Assembly (NCBI GenBank): GCA_945874155.1
Contig: CAMCFO010000030.1
Location: 1 to 33,128, forward strand
Length of the DNA stretch: 33,128 nucleotides
Source of the DNA: an uncultured Bacteroidales bacterium
Lineage (GTDB): Bacteria; Bacteroidota; Bacteroidia; Bacteroidales; UBA932
Direction: 5' to 3'
The position numbers and the translations under genes were made by a program. Shown here piece after piece: positions 1-7,744 of the stretch. The notes beneath the pieces are model-generated. The model ran no database searches. It was not told where the DNA came from and worked only from the letters and a program-made list of their open reading frames with translations. Position 1 is the stretch's first letter. Each line of letters begins with the position of its first letter.

Positions 1-258
1 CATATTACGCCAATTGGACTATTAATGGAGGAAACGTAAGCATTGAGCCTAGTTATGGCGATGATGTCTGGTCGTATGGTGTAAAAATCACAACCGGAGA
101 GCAAACAGGCATCACAACTGTCACCGTGAAAGACCAGACCGGCAAGTCAATGTCCTTCGACATCAATGTCACATAGCAGATATTCCCCGATGACATCCAC
201 ATCACCTACGCTGATGGAAGAAAACTCAAAAACGGCAACTGAGTTTGCGGAGAGTCCT
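1..258 (+). pseudogene. Decaying tail of an Ig-like-domain surface protein, paralogue of the gene at 437-2707
   Basis: The gene runs in from the left edge. The frame starting at base 3 reads ANWTINGGN, then DVWSYGVKIT, then TVTVKDQTGKSMSF, and stops at TAG 174-176. This matches residues near 348-405 of the next gene almost residue for residue. The match does not end at the stop: QIFPDDIHI follows in the same frame, against QIFPEGIYI in the intact copy, where the TAG position is a glutamate codon. A second stop lies at 240-242, and weaker similarity continues to about 258 (TTGCGGAG). A premature stop in an eroding tandem duplicate explains this best. A functional protein truncated at 174 cannot be excluded, because the 5' part is outside the window. 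Confidence 0.75.
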
Positions 259-436
259 TTCGATCGTGTCTGAACTCGCTATCTTGATGCCGTCGTAGTC
301 CAAGAAACGAGTCAATGGTTTTCCGGACACCGGAAGTGAAATTGCTGACATGGGCAAGCCCTTGTAGGGGGTTCTTTATCAAGGGCTTGCTATTTTTTAT
401 TAATCCGCCTTTGCGGAATTAAGAAATAAAACAAAT
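259..436. other. Intergenic stretch before the first intact lipoprotein gene
   Basis: No coding signal was seen. It holds the terminator hairpin at 354-398 and a small hairpin with arms CCGC and GCGG around CTTT near 404-415, followed by an A-rich leader (AATAAAACAAAT) directly before the ATG at 437. No convincing TAnnTTTG promoter box was found. Confidence 0.5.
354..398 (+). terminator. Rho-independent terminator after the decayed paralogue
   Basis: Perfect 10-base arms GCAAGCCCTT (354-363) and AAGGGCTTGC (381-390) enclose a 17-base loop and are followed by TATTTTTTAT. It would end transcription from the upstream pseudogene before the gene at 437. Confidence 0.85.
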
Positions 437-2707
437 ATGAAAACTCATACATTCATCCGCTTGACGGCAGCTGCGCTGATTGGAGCAGCAACTGTCTTTT
501 CGTCCTGCAAGAAAGTCATAGACGAAACAACAGTGAAAGAAATCATCATCACTGACCCGGCAAGCAAAAGCCTGACTTTGGAGCAGGGAGACGACTACCG
601 AATCTACTATGATGTCCTCCCCGCATCGGCTCTAAACACTGCAGTCATCGACTGGAGCAGCAGTGATGAGAGAATCGCGGGCGTAAGCGGGTTCGACAGG
701 ATTTACGCCTATGCGCCCGGAAACGCCACAATCACAGGAAAATGCGGCGATGCCGAAGTGGAAATCGAAGTCACCGTCACTAAAGTTCAAGTCACATCGT
801 TCACTGCACCGGAAAAGCTCACGATTTATGTCGGTTTAGAAAACGAAATCGAAATGACAATCGAGCCGGCAAAAGCCAACGCTTCCTCGCTGGACTGGGA
901 ATATGACAAGGAGATGGTGGAATTGAATTTCAAAGAAGGAAAGGCTATTGTCAAAGGACTCAAGAGCGGGTCTTGCGCGATGACTGTCAAATCAGAATCA
1001 ACCGCTAAAACCATCAATCTCACAATCAAAGAGTTGACAGAAAGAATACAAGTATCGTACTCCCACAACTCTAATAGTGTCGTTGTGCAAAACGGAGACA
1101 AAGTATCTTGGAATGATATATTCTTGTCTTCTTTATTAGTCAAGGTCGGAGATGGTATCACTCTGCCCGAAGATGTAACAATCAGTTCGTCAAATCCGTC
1201 AGTCTGCAAAGATTTCATATTCCATAAACTCTTTAGTTCCGCATCCATCTATGTACTCGGTTTGGGAGAAGAGTTTGGCAGCACGGAAATTACAGTCAGC
1301 ACGAATGACAAGTTGTTGAATAGGGTGCATAAACTCAGTTTCACATTGACAAGCGAGCCGAAAGGTATCCCGGGAGATATTGCTGTGAAAGTATCTGGCG
1401 GACCGATTCTGAAAAATGGTGACAGCTACCGGATGGACAAAAATTCCCAACAAGAGTTTAACATCGAACCATACGGAAATTTCGCCAATTGGACTGTTGA
1501 AGGAGGGAACATGGACATTGAGTATCTACTTGGCAATGATGTCTGGTCGGTGGGTGCAAAAATCACATGCGGAGAGCAGACAGGCACCACAACCGTCACC
1601 GTGAAAGACCAGACCGGCAAGTCAATGTCCTTCGAGATAAATGTCACAGAGCAGATATTCCCCGAGGGCATCTACATCATTGATGACGAAACCGGCAAAA
1701 AGGCAGAAGGTGCGGTTTATATCCCTTGCGGAGGCTCCAAAATTTTCAGGCTTTCCAATGAGAACTATAAAGGTAAATGGTCAGTCGGACGGCCGGAATA
1801 CTACACTGTCGAGCCAATTTCCCCTGATGAAAACGGCTATTGCACAAAGGTGAAAGTCACTACAACAAAGGATGCTTGGCAAAAAGGAACATATATCCAG
1901 GTTGTGGATAAGGCAAATTTGAATAGCATAAGTGTCGAAGGGCTCTGGGCGGGCATTGATTTCTCGAAGATGGTTAGACCGGCTTTAAAAACGGAGGGCA
2001 TTTGGATTGAACCGGATAATATCCATTCTTTCACTTGGAATGGCAAAAAAACAAATTATTTTAACAAATTCTACATCGTCGACGGCTATAACACCAAATA
2101 TGAAAAACTTCCTGGTGTGACATTCTCTATTGAAAAAAGCGACGAAGATTCCGGATTCACAATTGGTACTGACCAAACTATGATGCAGAGGACCGGAGAG
2201 ATTCCGGTGACTTGGAAAGAGAAATATGGTAGAGAGGCAAAATTGACTCTGACTGACCATTGGGGGACTAAGCGTAGCTACATTTTCAAGCCAAAAATAG
2301 ATTTCTTCAACGGGAAATGGAGAATACATCAAAAGTATAACGGTAAAAGTCATTCCACAACGTGGCACGACTTACCTAAAGATCCCCCGAATCGAAAAAT
2401 AATAATCTCTCCTGCCCAGAATTTTGATACTATCGACAACGAAAAAGGTTGGGAAGAATACGAAATATTCTTTATAAACACCGATGATAATCAAGGATTT
2501 GCCTGGGATTATAAATGCTACTATATAGATTGTCAGGTGTATGACTATAATAATTATGGGTATTATAAGGACGTCGTCCTCAATGAGTTCAAATTACGCC
2601 CATGGACGAATATTAGTTCAGGACCCACAAAACATTTGAAACTCTGTTTCTCCGATTCCCAAGGCAAACCTTGTTATATAGAGATTCATTTTAATTACGA
2701 ATATTAA
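437..2707 (+). CDS. Large surface lipoprotein with Ig-like (BIG_2-type) domains
   Basis: A 756-residue exported protein. The N-terminus is a lipoprotein signal peptide: basic start, hydrophobic stretch, then FSSC with Cys24 as the likely lipidated residue. Residues about 34-115 and 117-198 look like two bacterial Ig-like group 2 (BIG_2) domains, with the usual pattern of a LTLEQGD-type strand, a DW(S/E)-type centre and a GxAxIT-type end. Residues about 310-405 form the module duplicated in the decayed gene at the left edge. The C-terminal 300 residues are aromatic-rich and not recognised. The leader is A-rich without a Shine-Dalgarno site, usual for Bacteroidota. The 3' half is visibly more AT-rich than the later housekeeping operons. 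A role in adhesion or glycan or protein binding at the cell surface is inference only. It is followed after 32 bases by another lipoprotein gene. Confidence 0.85.
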   Translation: MKTHTFIRLTAAALIGAATVFSSCKKVIDETTVKEIIITDPASKSLTLEQGDDYRIYYDVLPASALNTAVIDWSSSDERIAGVSGFDRIYAYAPGNATITGKCGDAEVEIEVTVTKVQVTSFTAPEKLTIYVGLENEIEMTIEPAKANASSLDWEYDKEMVELNFKEGKAIVKGLKSGSCAMTVKSESTAKTINLTIKELTERIQVSYSHNSNSVVVQNGDKVSWNDIFLSSLLVKVGDGITLPEDVTISSSNPSVCKDFIFHKLFSSASIYVLGLGEEFGSTEITVSTNDKLLNRVHKLSFTLTSEPKGIPGDIAVKVSGGPILKNGDSYRMDKNSQQEFNIEPYGNFANWTVEGGNMDIEYLLGNDVWSVGAKITCGEQTGTTTVTVKDQTGKSMSFEINVTEQIFPEGIYIIDDETGKKAEGAVYIPCGGSKIFRLSNENYKGKWSVGRPEYYTVEPISPDENGYCTKVKVTTTKDAWQKGTYIQVVDKANLNSISVEGLWAGIDFSKMVRPALKTEGIWIEPDNIHSFTWNGKKTNYFNKFYIVDGYNTKYEKLPGVTFSIEKSDEDSGFTIGTDQTMMQRTGEIPVTWKEKYGREAKLTLTDHWGTKRSYIFKPKIDFFNGKWRIHQKYNGKSHSTTWHDLPKDPPNRKIIISPAQNFDTIDNEKGWEEYEIFFINTDDNQGFAWDYKCYYIDCQVYDYNNYGYYKDVVLNEFKLRPWTNISSGPTKHLKLCFSDSQGKPCYIEIHFNYEY

Positions 2708-2739
2708 ATCCTATTCAATAACCAACAAAAAACAAAATT

Positions 2740-3279
2740 ATGGAAAAAATCATCAAACTTTCGACATTCGCCGCACACGGCCTGTTGACACTTTCAGTTG
2801 CAGTTTTAGGCATTGCCTGCTCTTCCTGCACGGTTGAACCGACTGCACTCACAGAGGAGAACCTTCCTGTGAAATCTATAATATGCGGACACGTGAGGTA
2901 TTCCTACACGAAAGACCAAGGTGGTGCCGTAACAGAAGCAGGAAAGCCGGGACTTACCGTCAACATCGCATACGGCATTCCTGATGCAACTACCGGTAAG
3001 GTTGAAAGCTATGCTCTCAGAACAGTCACCACCGGGCAGCATGGATATTTCGAGTATGCTCTCGGATGTCCGGTGGGCAAAGCTCTCACAGTGAAGGTTT
3101 CAGCCAGCGGATACGTCGATGATGCCAAAGGGACACCTACGACTGGAAGCAGCACACAGAAATCTAAAGCATACTTATATGCTGAAGTTGAAAAGAGCGT
3201 CACCGGTGGACAGGCTGCCTATTTTGCGATTGATATGACACCGGCTGCGTATGTTGGCGCCCCAGGCTTGAAACAGTAA
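2740..3279 (+). CDS. Small exported lipoprotein with a transthyretin-like or carboxypeptidase-regulatory-like domain
   Basis: A 179-residue protein with a lipoprotein-type signal. The hydrophobic stretch ends in GIACSSC, so Cys27 or Cys30 could be lipidated. From about residue 44 the sequence reads like a prealbumin-like beta-sandwich: ICGHVRYSY opens a strand, then KPGLTVNIAYG, TTGQHGYFEY and LTVKVSASGYVDD. This resembles the G-x-V ... T-x-x-x-G-x-Y/F pattern of carboxypeptidase-regulatory-like domains. The domain assignment is by pattern, not by search. Start ATG 2740 has the leader AAAACAAAATT. It lies 32 bases after the large Ig-like lipoprotein and 64 bases before the beta-barrel gene, so the three are probably co-transcribed. 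Its job is unknown; a periplasmic or surface accessory to the barrel is possible. Confidence 0.7.
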   Translation: MEKIIKLSTFAAHGLLTLSVAVLGIACSSCTVEPTALTEENLPVKSIICGHVRYSYTKDQGGAVTEAGKPGLTVNIAYGIPDATTGKVESYALRTVTTGQHGYFEYALGCPVGKALTVKVSASGYVDDAKGTPTTGSSTQKSKAYLYAEVEKSVTGGQAAYFAIDMTPAAYVGAPGLKQ

Positions 3280-3305
3280 GACTCTGTTTTCCTTTCACTA
3301 CATTT

Positions 3306-3319
3306 CCGCCATCTGGCGG
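3306..3319 (+). other. Small intercistronic hairpin
   Basis: CCGCC and GGCGG flank ATCT, 25 bases upstream of the beta-barrel start. There is no T-run after it, so it is not a canonical terminator. A similar short GC hairpin lies a comparable distance before the start at 437. Confidence 0.35.
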
Positions 3320-3343
3320 CAAAACCAACAAAAACAGACTTAT

Positions 3344-4348
3344 ATGAAGAATTTACTTAAAGTATCACTCCTCACGACGTTTTTCCTCGCAACGGCTTCG
3401 ACTGTTGCGCTCGCCCAGGAGTATCAGACAGTCCCTGAAGGACAGCGTATGACCTGCTACCACGTCTATTCGAAGGGCGATGCGCAAAAATTCAGTCCGA
3501 AGCGCGGAGACTGGTCGGTCGGTGTCACATTCAACCCGGCCACCCTCGGCTACAAACTCAAGATGCAGCCTAAGAACGGCGAGTATGCCGGTGCGTTCAT
3601 CGCTGACAACGCCACTGCGAAAAAACAGATGTTCATACTCTCGCAGGACCCGCTTGCAGCAGTTCGCGTGCGCTACTATTTCAACGAAAGCTGGGCGCTC
3701 CGTATGACACTCGGTCTGAACGGAAGCCACGTCGACTACAAGGAATATGTTCAGGACGACCTTGCAAAGGCGATTGACCCAAATTCCGAGAATAAGGTGG
3801 TGGACAATGTCATCTCCAATCTCAACAGCGGTAGCCTTGCAGTCGCTGCGCAGTATATGGCAGGCAAGGGTTCGCTGAAATTCATCACCGGATTCGGACT
3901 CGTCTATGCAATCGCCGGCGGCGGACTCAATTTCAACTACGGCAACAAAATCACCGACCTCAACAAGGTGCCGTCGTCTATGCCGATGACAATGCCTCCT
4001 GCTACGGGTGCGAAAGACCCGACGCTCAACGACTTCCAGTCCACTCTCGGCATTGCCTACGGACGTCCTCTCAAGAGGTATAATGTGGGTTATGTCCAGG
4101 GTCTTGGAATCACAGCCGACATGGGTGTGGAGTGGTTTATGACCGGAAGGCTTTCACTCACTGCCACAATGACTTTCACTCCGGTGATGGCCATCTGGCA
4201 GCCTAAGACCTATGCAATCTACGAAGGTTTCTCTTCCCGCACCGGAAAGGTGGAGCAGTACAACTCTCTCGTGAGCCCGGGCAGCCACGCCTGGCTCTAT
4301 GGTACGGAGAACATCGGATGTAACTTGTCTCTTAACTATTACTTCTGA
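3344..4348 (+). CDS. Outer-membrane beta-barrel protein
   Basis: A 334-residue protein with a classical signal peptide (MKNLLKVSLL then a hydrophobic run ending VALAQ, cleavage near residue 24). The mature part alternates polar and hydrophobic residues in strand-like stretches (WSVGVTFNPATLGYKL, AAVRVRYYFNESWALRMTLGL, GSLAVAAQYM, NVGYVQGLGITADMGVEW, LSLTATMTFTPVM). It ends in LNYYF, the terminal aromatic residue typical of outer-membrane barrels recognised by BAM. A region at about 198-232, rich in Pro and Met, is probably a long surface loop. The family resembles OmpW/opacity-type small barrels only in architecture; no specific transporter function can be read. It sits between lipoprotein genes and a secreted beta-helix gene that starts 5 bases later. 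Confidence 0.8.
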   Translation: MKNLLKVSLLTTFFLATASTVALAQEYQTVPEGQRMTCYHVYSKGDAQKFSPKRGDWSVGVTFNPATLGYKLKMQPKNGEYAGAFIADNATAKKQMFILSQDPLAAVRVRYYFNESWALRMTLGLNGSHVDYKEYVQDDLAKAIDPNSENKVVDNVISNLNSGSLAVAAQYMAGKGSLKFITGFGLVYAIAGGGLNFNYGNKITDLNKVPSSMPMTMPPATGAKDPTLNDFQSTLGIAYGRPLKRYNVGYVQGLGITADMGVEWFMTGRLSLTATMTFTPVMAIWQPKTYAIYEGFSSRTGKVEQYNSLVSPGSHAWLYGTENIGCNLSLNYYF

Positions 4349-4353
4349 TAAAT

Positions 4354-5820
4354 ATGAATCATATCAAATCAATTCTTGTCGCGTCAGCGTTCGCGCTCGT
4401 GGCGATGCCTGCGTCAGCCCAGTTAAACAGATTGATTAACAAGGCAAAGGACGCGGTGGAAAAAAATGAAAGAACCACAACTATGACACAAAACCAGACC
4501 GCAGCCGCTTCCCCTCAGGCAACGGGAAAGAGCTATTATGTCAGCCCCACCGGCTCGAACCGCAATGATGCGCTGACTCCACAGACCGCAGTGAAGGACC
4601 TCCAGAAGGCGATTGACCTCGCAGAAGAAGGTTCGGTAATCAACATCGCGGAGGGCAACTACCTCGGCAAGCTCGACCAGGGGTTTATTGAAGTGAAGAA
4701 GTATCTCTCGCTCGTAGGAGGCTGGAATAGCGATTTCTCCGAGCGTAACCCTGTGAAGTACATCACATCCATCCGTCCGGGCGCACAGCAGATCGGAACG
4801 AGCGGCAGCCACGCCAGCCTTGAGGTTTATGTACGCGGAAAACGCGGCTCTACAGTCCTCATCGACGGTATCGCATTCGACAAGGGACAGTACAACAGCT
4901 ATTGCAGCTATGCTCCGGACGACGCCCGCACAGGTTCTCCTGAGGGCTGCGAGACAGGACGTCTTCTGATTGAGGGCGAGAATCCTCCTGTTCCGAAGGT
5001 GGGCGGCGCTCCAATCGGCAAGCCTCTCCTCAGGGGCGATGTCGAGGGCAATGTAATCATCCGCAACTGTACTTTCGTGAACGGCTACCATTTCGCAATT
5101 GAGATGGGTTGCGTGGCCGGACATTTCGATGTATATAACAATGTTTTCGTTGCAAACAGAATGTCTGCCTGCGAAATCCGCGGTATGGCTCCTGACCAGA
5201 ACCTCTGCTCTTTGGATTTCCACGACAACACAGTCCTTTTCACCTGGTGCCGTACAAAGGTTCAGGAGAGTATGGGAGTGGGCTTCCGCTTTATGACGGG
5301 CCTGAAGACCGTGAACGTGCGCAACAATGTCTTCGGATGCTCTAACCTCGGAGCTATCGAGCGTACATTTGTGGACGGAAACGCTTCCAAGGAGGCTGCC
5401 CGTGAGACTAATGTGACAGACAACCTCTTCTTTATGAACAGGAACAATATGACTGACGGAGCGGCAGACCTTGTTCTCCCTTCCGGTGGTGGGAAATGGC
5501 TGTTCCTCGCCGCATCCCAGTTCGAAGATGCAGAGCAGCTCAAGGAATACGAGGGCAACCGCGAAATGGACGCCAACGAGAAATTCATCAACGCCATCGA
5601 TCCTGCCTACCTTCGCGGTTATATGGGCATCAATATCAAGAGTTCCTCTTCATACGACCCGAATTCAGCCGCCAACCAGGTGAATCGTCTCTTCGGTATG
5701 AACCAGCAGGGCACTGAAATCGTCCGTGCCTCTATGTTCGCCAACCGCTATCCTTTCGAAAAAGCCTTCGCCCTCTTCGGAGCCGTGGAAGGCTGCGGTG
5801 CCCAGATTCCTCTTCCCTAA
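4354..5820 (+). CDS. Secreted right-handed beta-helix protein (DUF1565-like)
   Basis: A 488-residue exported protein. The signal peptide runs to about residue 22 (LVAMPASAQ), and a low-complexity linker rich in T, N, Q and A follows to about 54. The motif YYVSPTGSNRNDALTP, then AVKDLQKAIDLAEEG, then INIAEGNYLG marks the start of a DUF1565-type pectate-lyase-like helix. Later rungs read NVIIRNCTFVNGYHFAIEM, HFDVYNNVFVANR, LDFHDNTVLF and VNVRNNVFGCSN, the stacked N-ladder pattern of parallel beta-helices. No catalytic set of a polysaccharide lyase could be identified, so binding, structural or enzymatic roles all remain open. The start is 5 bases after the barrel gene, which strongly suggests co-transcription and a shared surface function. 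Confidence 0.8.
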   Translation: MNHIKSILVASAFALVAMPASAQLNRLINKAKDAVEKNERTTTMTQNQTAAASPQATGKSYYVSPTGSNRNDALTPQTAVKDLQKAIDLAEEGSVINIAEGNYLGKLDQGFIEVKKYLSLVGGWNSDFSERNPVKYITSIRPGAQQIGTSGSHASLEVYVRGKRGSTVLIDGIAFDKGQYNSYCSYAPDDARTGSPEGCETGRLLIEGENPPVPKVGGAPIGKPLLRGDVEGNVIIRNCTFVNGYHFAIEMGCVAGHFDVYNNVFVANRMSACEIRGMAPDQNLCSLDFHDNTVLFTWCRTKVQESMGVGFRFMTGLKTVNVRNNVFGCSNLGAIERTFVDGNASKEAARETNVTDNLFFMNRNNMTDGAADLVLPSGGGKWLFLAASQFEDAEQLKEYEGNREMDANEKFINAIDPAYLRGYMGINIKSSSSYDPNSAANQVNRLFGMNQQGTEIVRASMFANRYPFEKAFALFGAVEGCGAQIPLP

Positions 5821-5824
5821 GTTT

Positions 5825-6499
5825 ATGAAAACGGATGTACCTGAGCTCGTGCACGTTTACGGGGGATATCCTTTCACCCTCCCCATCGTCACGGAGCCGG
5901 TCAGCCGCCACTTCGACCTTGCAAACACGATAATACAGGAAGGTTTTGAAGAAAACTTTGAAGAAGAAACGGTAAACGAAGACATTATCCACGACGACAG
6001 GGAGAATGCCACGCGGATTCTGATTGTGGAGGACACCCCTGAAGTGGCGAGACTGCAGATGAATCAGCTCAACCCGGATTTCAACTACTATTTTGCCAGG
6101 AACGGCCGGGAGGGCTTGGAAAAGGCAAAAGAAATTGTTCCGGATTTGATTATCACTTTCAATGTCGGCTACAAATCTGTGTCATTCTTCAAGAAGGACT
6201 ATGGGGAAAGTCTCTACAGGACCGTCCAATCGGGCGAAAGCATCACTTTGAGCAAAAGCATGCAGACTTCCTGGTATGTCTATCTGAACGCATCCGCCAG
6301 CTATCAGAAGAATGTCAAGGGCGGATTGCCGAAATCCATCAGTTCCGGAGACTCGAAACTGATGACTTGCGACAGCAATCAAAGCCTGTATGTCGATCAA
6401 TACGGCCGTCTGTCCATCTCCACTATTACCATCGGCACCTACACCCTAAAAGCCGCCAAAGACAAGACTTGCACTGTAACACTCAACATTACAAACTGA
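5825..6499 (+). pseudogene. In-frame chimera: truncated response-regulator receiver joined to the tail of a secreted protein
   Basis: The open frame from ATG 5825 gives 224 residues with two unrelated halves. Residues about 58-111 are the start of a receiver domain of the kind found in Bacteroides hybrid two-component sensors: TRILIVEDTPEVARLQM carries the acidic pair E69 D70, followed by NGREGLEKAKEIVPDLIIT. The phosphoacceptor aspartate should come next, but residue 112 is Phe. From there the sequence (FNVGYKSVSFFKKDYG to LKAAKDKTCTVTLNITN) looks like the C-terminal beta domain of an exported protein. Residues 1-57 look like the linker between a histidine kinase and its receiver. No signal peptide or kinase is present. 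Deletion fusing two gene remnants, near 6155-6160, is the best reading. It starts 4 bases after the beta-helix gene, so it may still be translated. The ATG is chosen because sequence upstream is only a shadow of that gene. Confidence 0.7.
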
Positions 6500-6512
6500 T
6501 AAATCTGATATT

Positions 6513-7694
6513 ATGAAAAGAATTATTACAACTTTACTTCTTCTTTGCAGTATGCTCTGCATCATTCCTTCCTGCAAGAAGAATTCCGCTCCTGTGGAGC
6601 CGGAAATGCCTGACGTGGAAGGAAAATTATGGTTTAACCTGGATAAAGGTACTTACTCTGGATACCGGTTTACCGGAAAAACCGCTGAAGGTCTGCTCTA
6701 TATAAAGGATGAAATGCAGGCTAAAATATACAGCAGTGCTTTAAAAGTTTCCCTGCAACCGGGAGATGTTCTAATCGCTGTTAAATATGAATGTAAGATT
6801 GTGCCAGAAACTGAAACCTCCGGTCTTATAATGATAAAGGCGGAAGGAGAATGGCAGATGGTTGAATATTCGGAACTGACAGACGACTCATTCAAACTGC
6901 AATTACCGGGTGAGGAAGAGAAATTATTAAGCACTCCGGAGAAACTTGGCCTGGAAATCAAGAACATAATCGAGGTTCCGGAACCGGAAGAAGAGGCCCC
7001 GGAAATTGAAAAGGTGCAGGCCCGCGTGAAGGGACGCAAGTATATTTCACACTTATGCCAGATTATGAATAATGTCGAACAGGAATTCGAGTTTGTCATA
7101 ACCCCTTCCGCCACAGCCGAGAATGTGGAAGTGTCATCGGAAGACCCGATTAAATGGGAAGTCAAAAGCACATCTGCCACCGGATTCACAATCATCCAGA
7201 ACGATGAGGAAGGATACTGCAATGAAATCAATTTCTGGAACCTCGATGAGAATAAGGGCTATTTCACTCTTCAGTCACTTAAGAATCAGAGCAAAGCCTC
7301 TGAGTTCTTCAAATCCTGGACACTTCAGATTAATCAGAACATTATCTGGTATATCGAAGACGGAGTTGCCTACATGATTGTGAGAGATTTAGATGAAACA
7401 TCGAAGGATTATGTTCTCAGCAAAGTATATGAGGGTTTTCTTGATTTTGAGAAATCCGAGGATTCTTGCGACTACTACACCATATCAGAGATGTTCGACA
7501 GGAAAACCAGGGAGGTAGTATCAACTTTTGACAAGGAAAATGATTTGCAAAACATACCCCTTAGCATAAATTACAAGGAAAGCTCGGATGCACCAAAATT
7601 TATTTTTTGGGATTATGAATTTGGCACCTTTTCCCCTGAGGACAGACTCCCGGCCTCCAAGATAATAGAATACCTCAACACCTATTGCGACTAA
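6513..7694 (+). CDS. Exported lipoprotein of unknown function
   Basis: A 393-residue protein with a lipoprotein signal: MKRII, a hydrophobic stretch, then IIPSC with Cys21 as the lipidation site, followed by KKNSAPVEPEMPD, a typical flexible tether. The N-terminal third (about 35-135) is beta-rich, then an acidic linker (EVPEPEEEAPEIEK, about 148-162) leads to a second beta-rich domain. The segment NDEEGYCNEINFW is similar in style to the ENGYCTKVKV segment of the large lipoprotein at 437-2707, so a distant relationship is possible but unproven. No enzymatic motif was seen. It begins 13 bases after the chimera stop and is the last gene of the surface locus before a hairpin and a convergent operon. 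Confidence 0.75.
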   Translation: MKRIITTLLLLCSMLCIIPSCKKNSAPVEPEMPDVEGKLWFNLDKGTYSGYRFTGKTAEGLLYIKDEMQAKIYSSALKVSLQPGDVLIAVKYECKIVPETETSGLIMIKAEGEWQMVEYSELTDDSFKLQLPGEEEKLLSTPEKLGLEIKNIIEVPEPEEEAPEIEKVQARVKGRKYISHLCQIMNNVEQEFEFVITPSATAENVEVSSEDPIKWEVKSTSATGFTIIQNDEEGYCNEINFWNLDENKGYFTLQSLKNQSKASEFFKSWTLQINQNIIWYIEDGVAYMIVRDLDETSKDYVLSKVYEGFLDFEKSEDSCDYYTISEMFDRKTREVVSTFDKENDLQNIPLSINYKESSDAPKFIFWDYEFGTFSPEDRLPASKIIEYLNTYCD

Positions 7695-7701
7695 TGATTA
7701 A

Positions 7702-7735
7702 GCGGTCGGGATTCTCTGAACGAAATCCCGACCGC
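7702..7735. terminator. Hairpin between convergent genes
   Basis: Perfect 12-base arms GCGGTCGGGATT (7702-7713) and AATCCCGACCGC (7724-7735) enclose a 10-base loop, lying between the ends of the surface locus (+) and pdxB (-). T-runs on both sides are weak, so it may be a poor intrinsic terminator or a 3'-end stabilising hairpin serving both strands. Confidence 0.65.
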
Positions 7736-7744
7736 ACCGGTCTG

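Noticed and set aside
4423..5223. 266-residue minus-strand open frame opposite the beta-helix gene
   Set aside because: The plus-strand gene has a signal peptide and beta-helix rungs; the antisense product shows no coherent features.
5726..5824. Upstream extension of the receiver chimera into the beta-helix gene
   Set aside because: Its residues are only an out-of-frame reading of the upstream gene; ATG 5825 is a better start.
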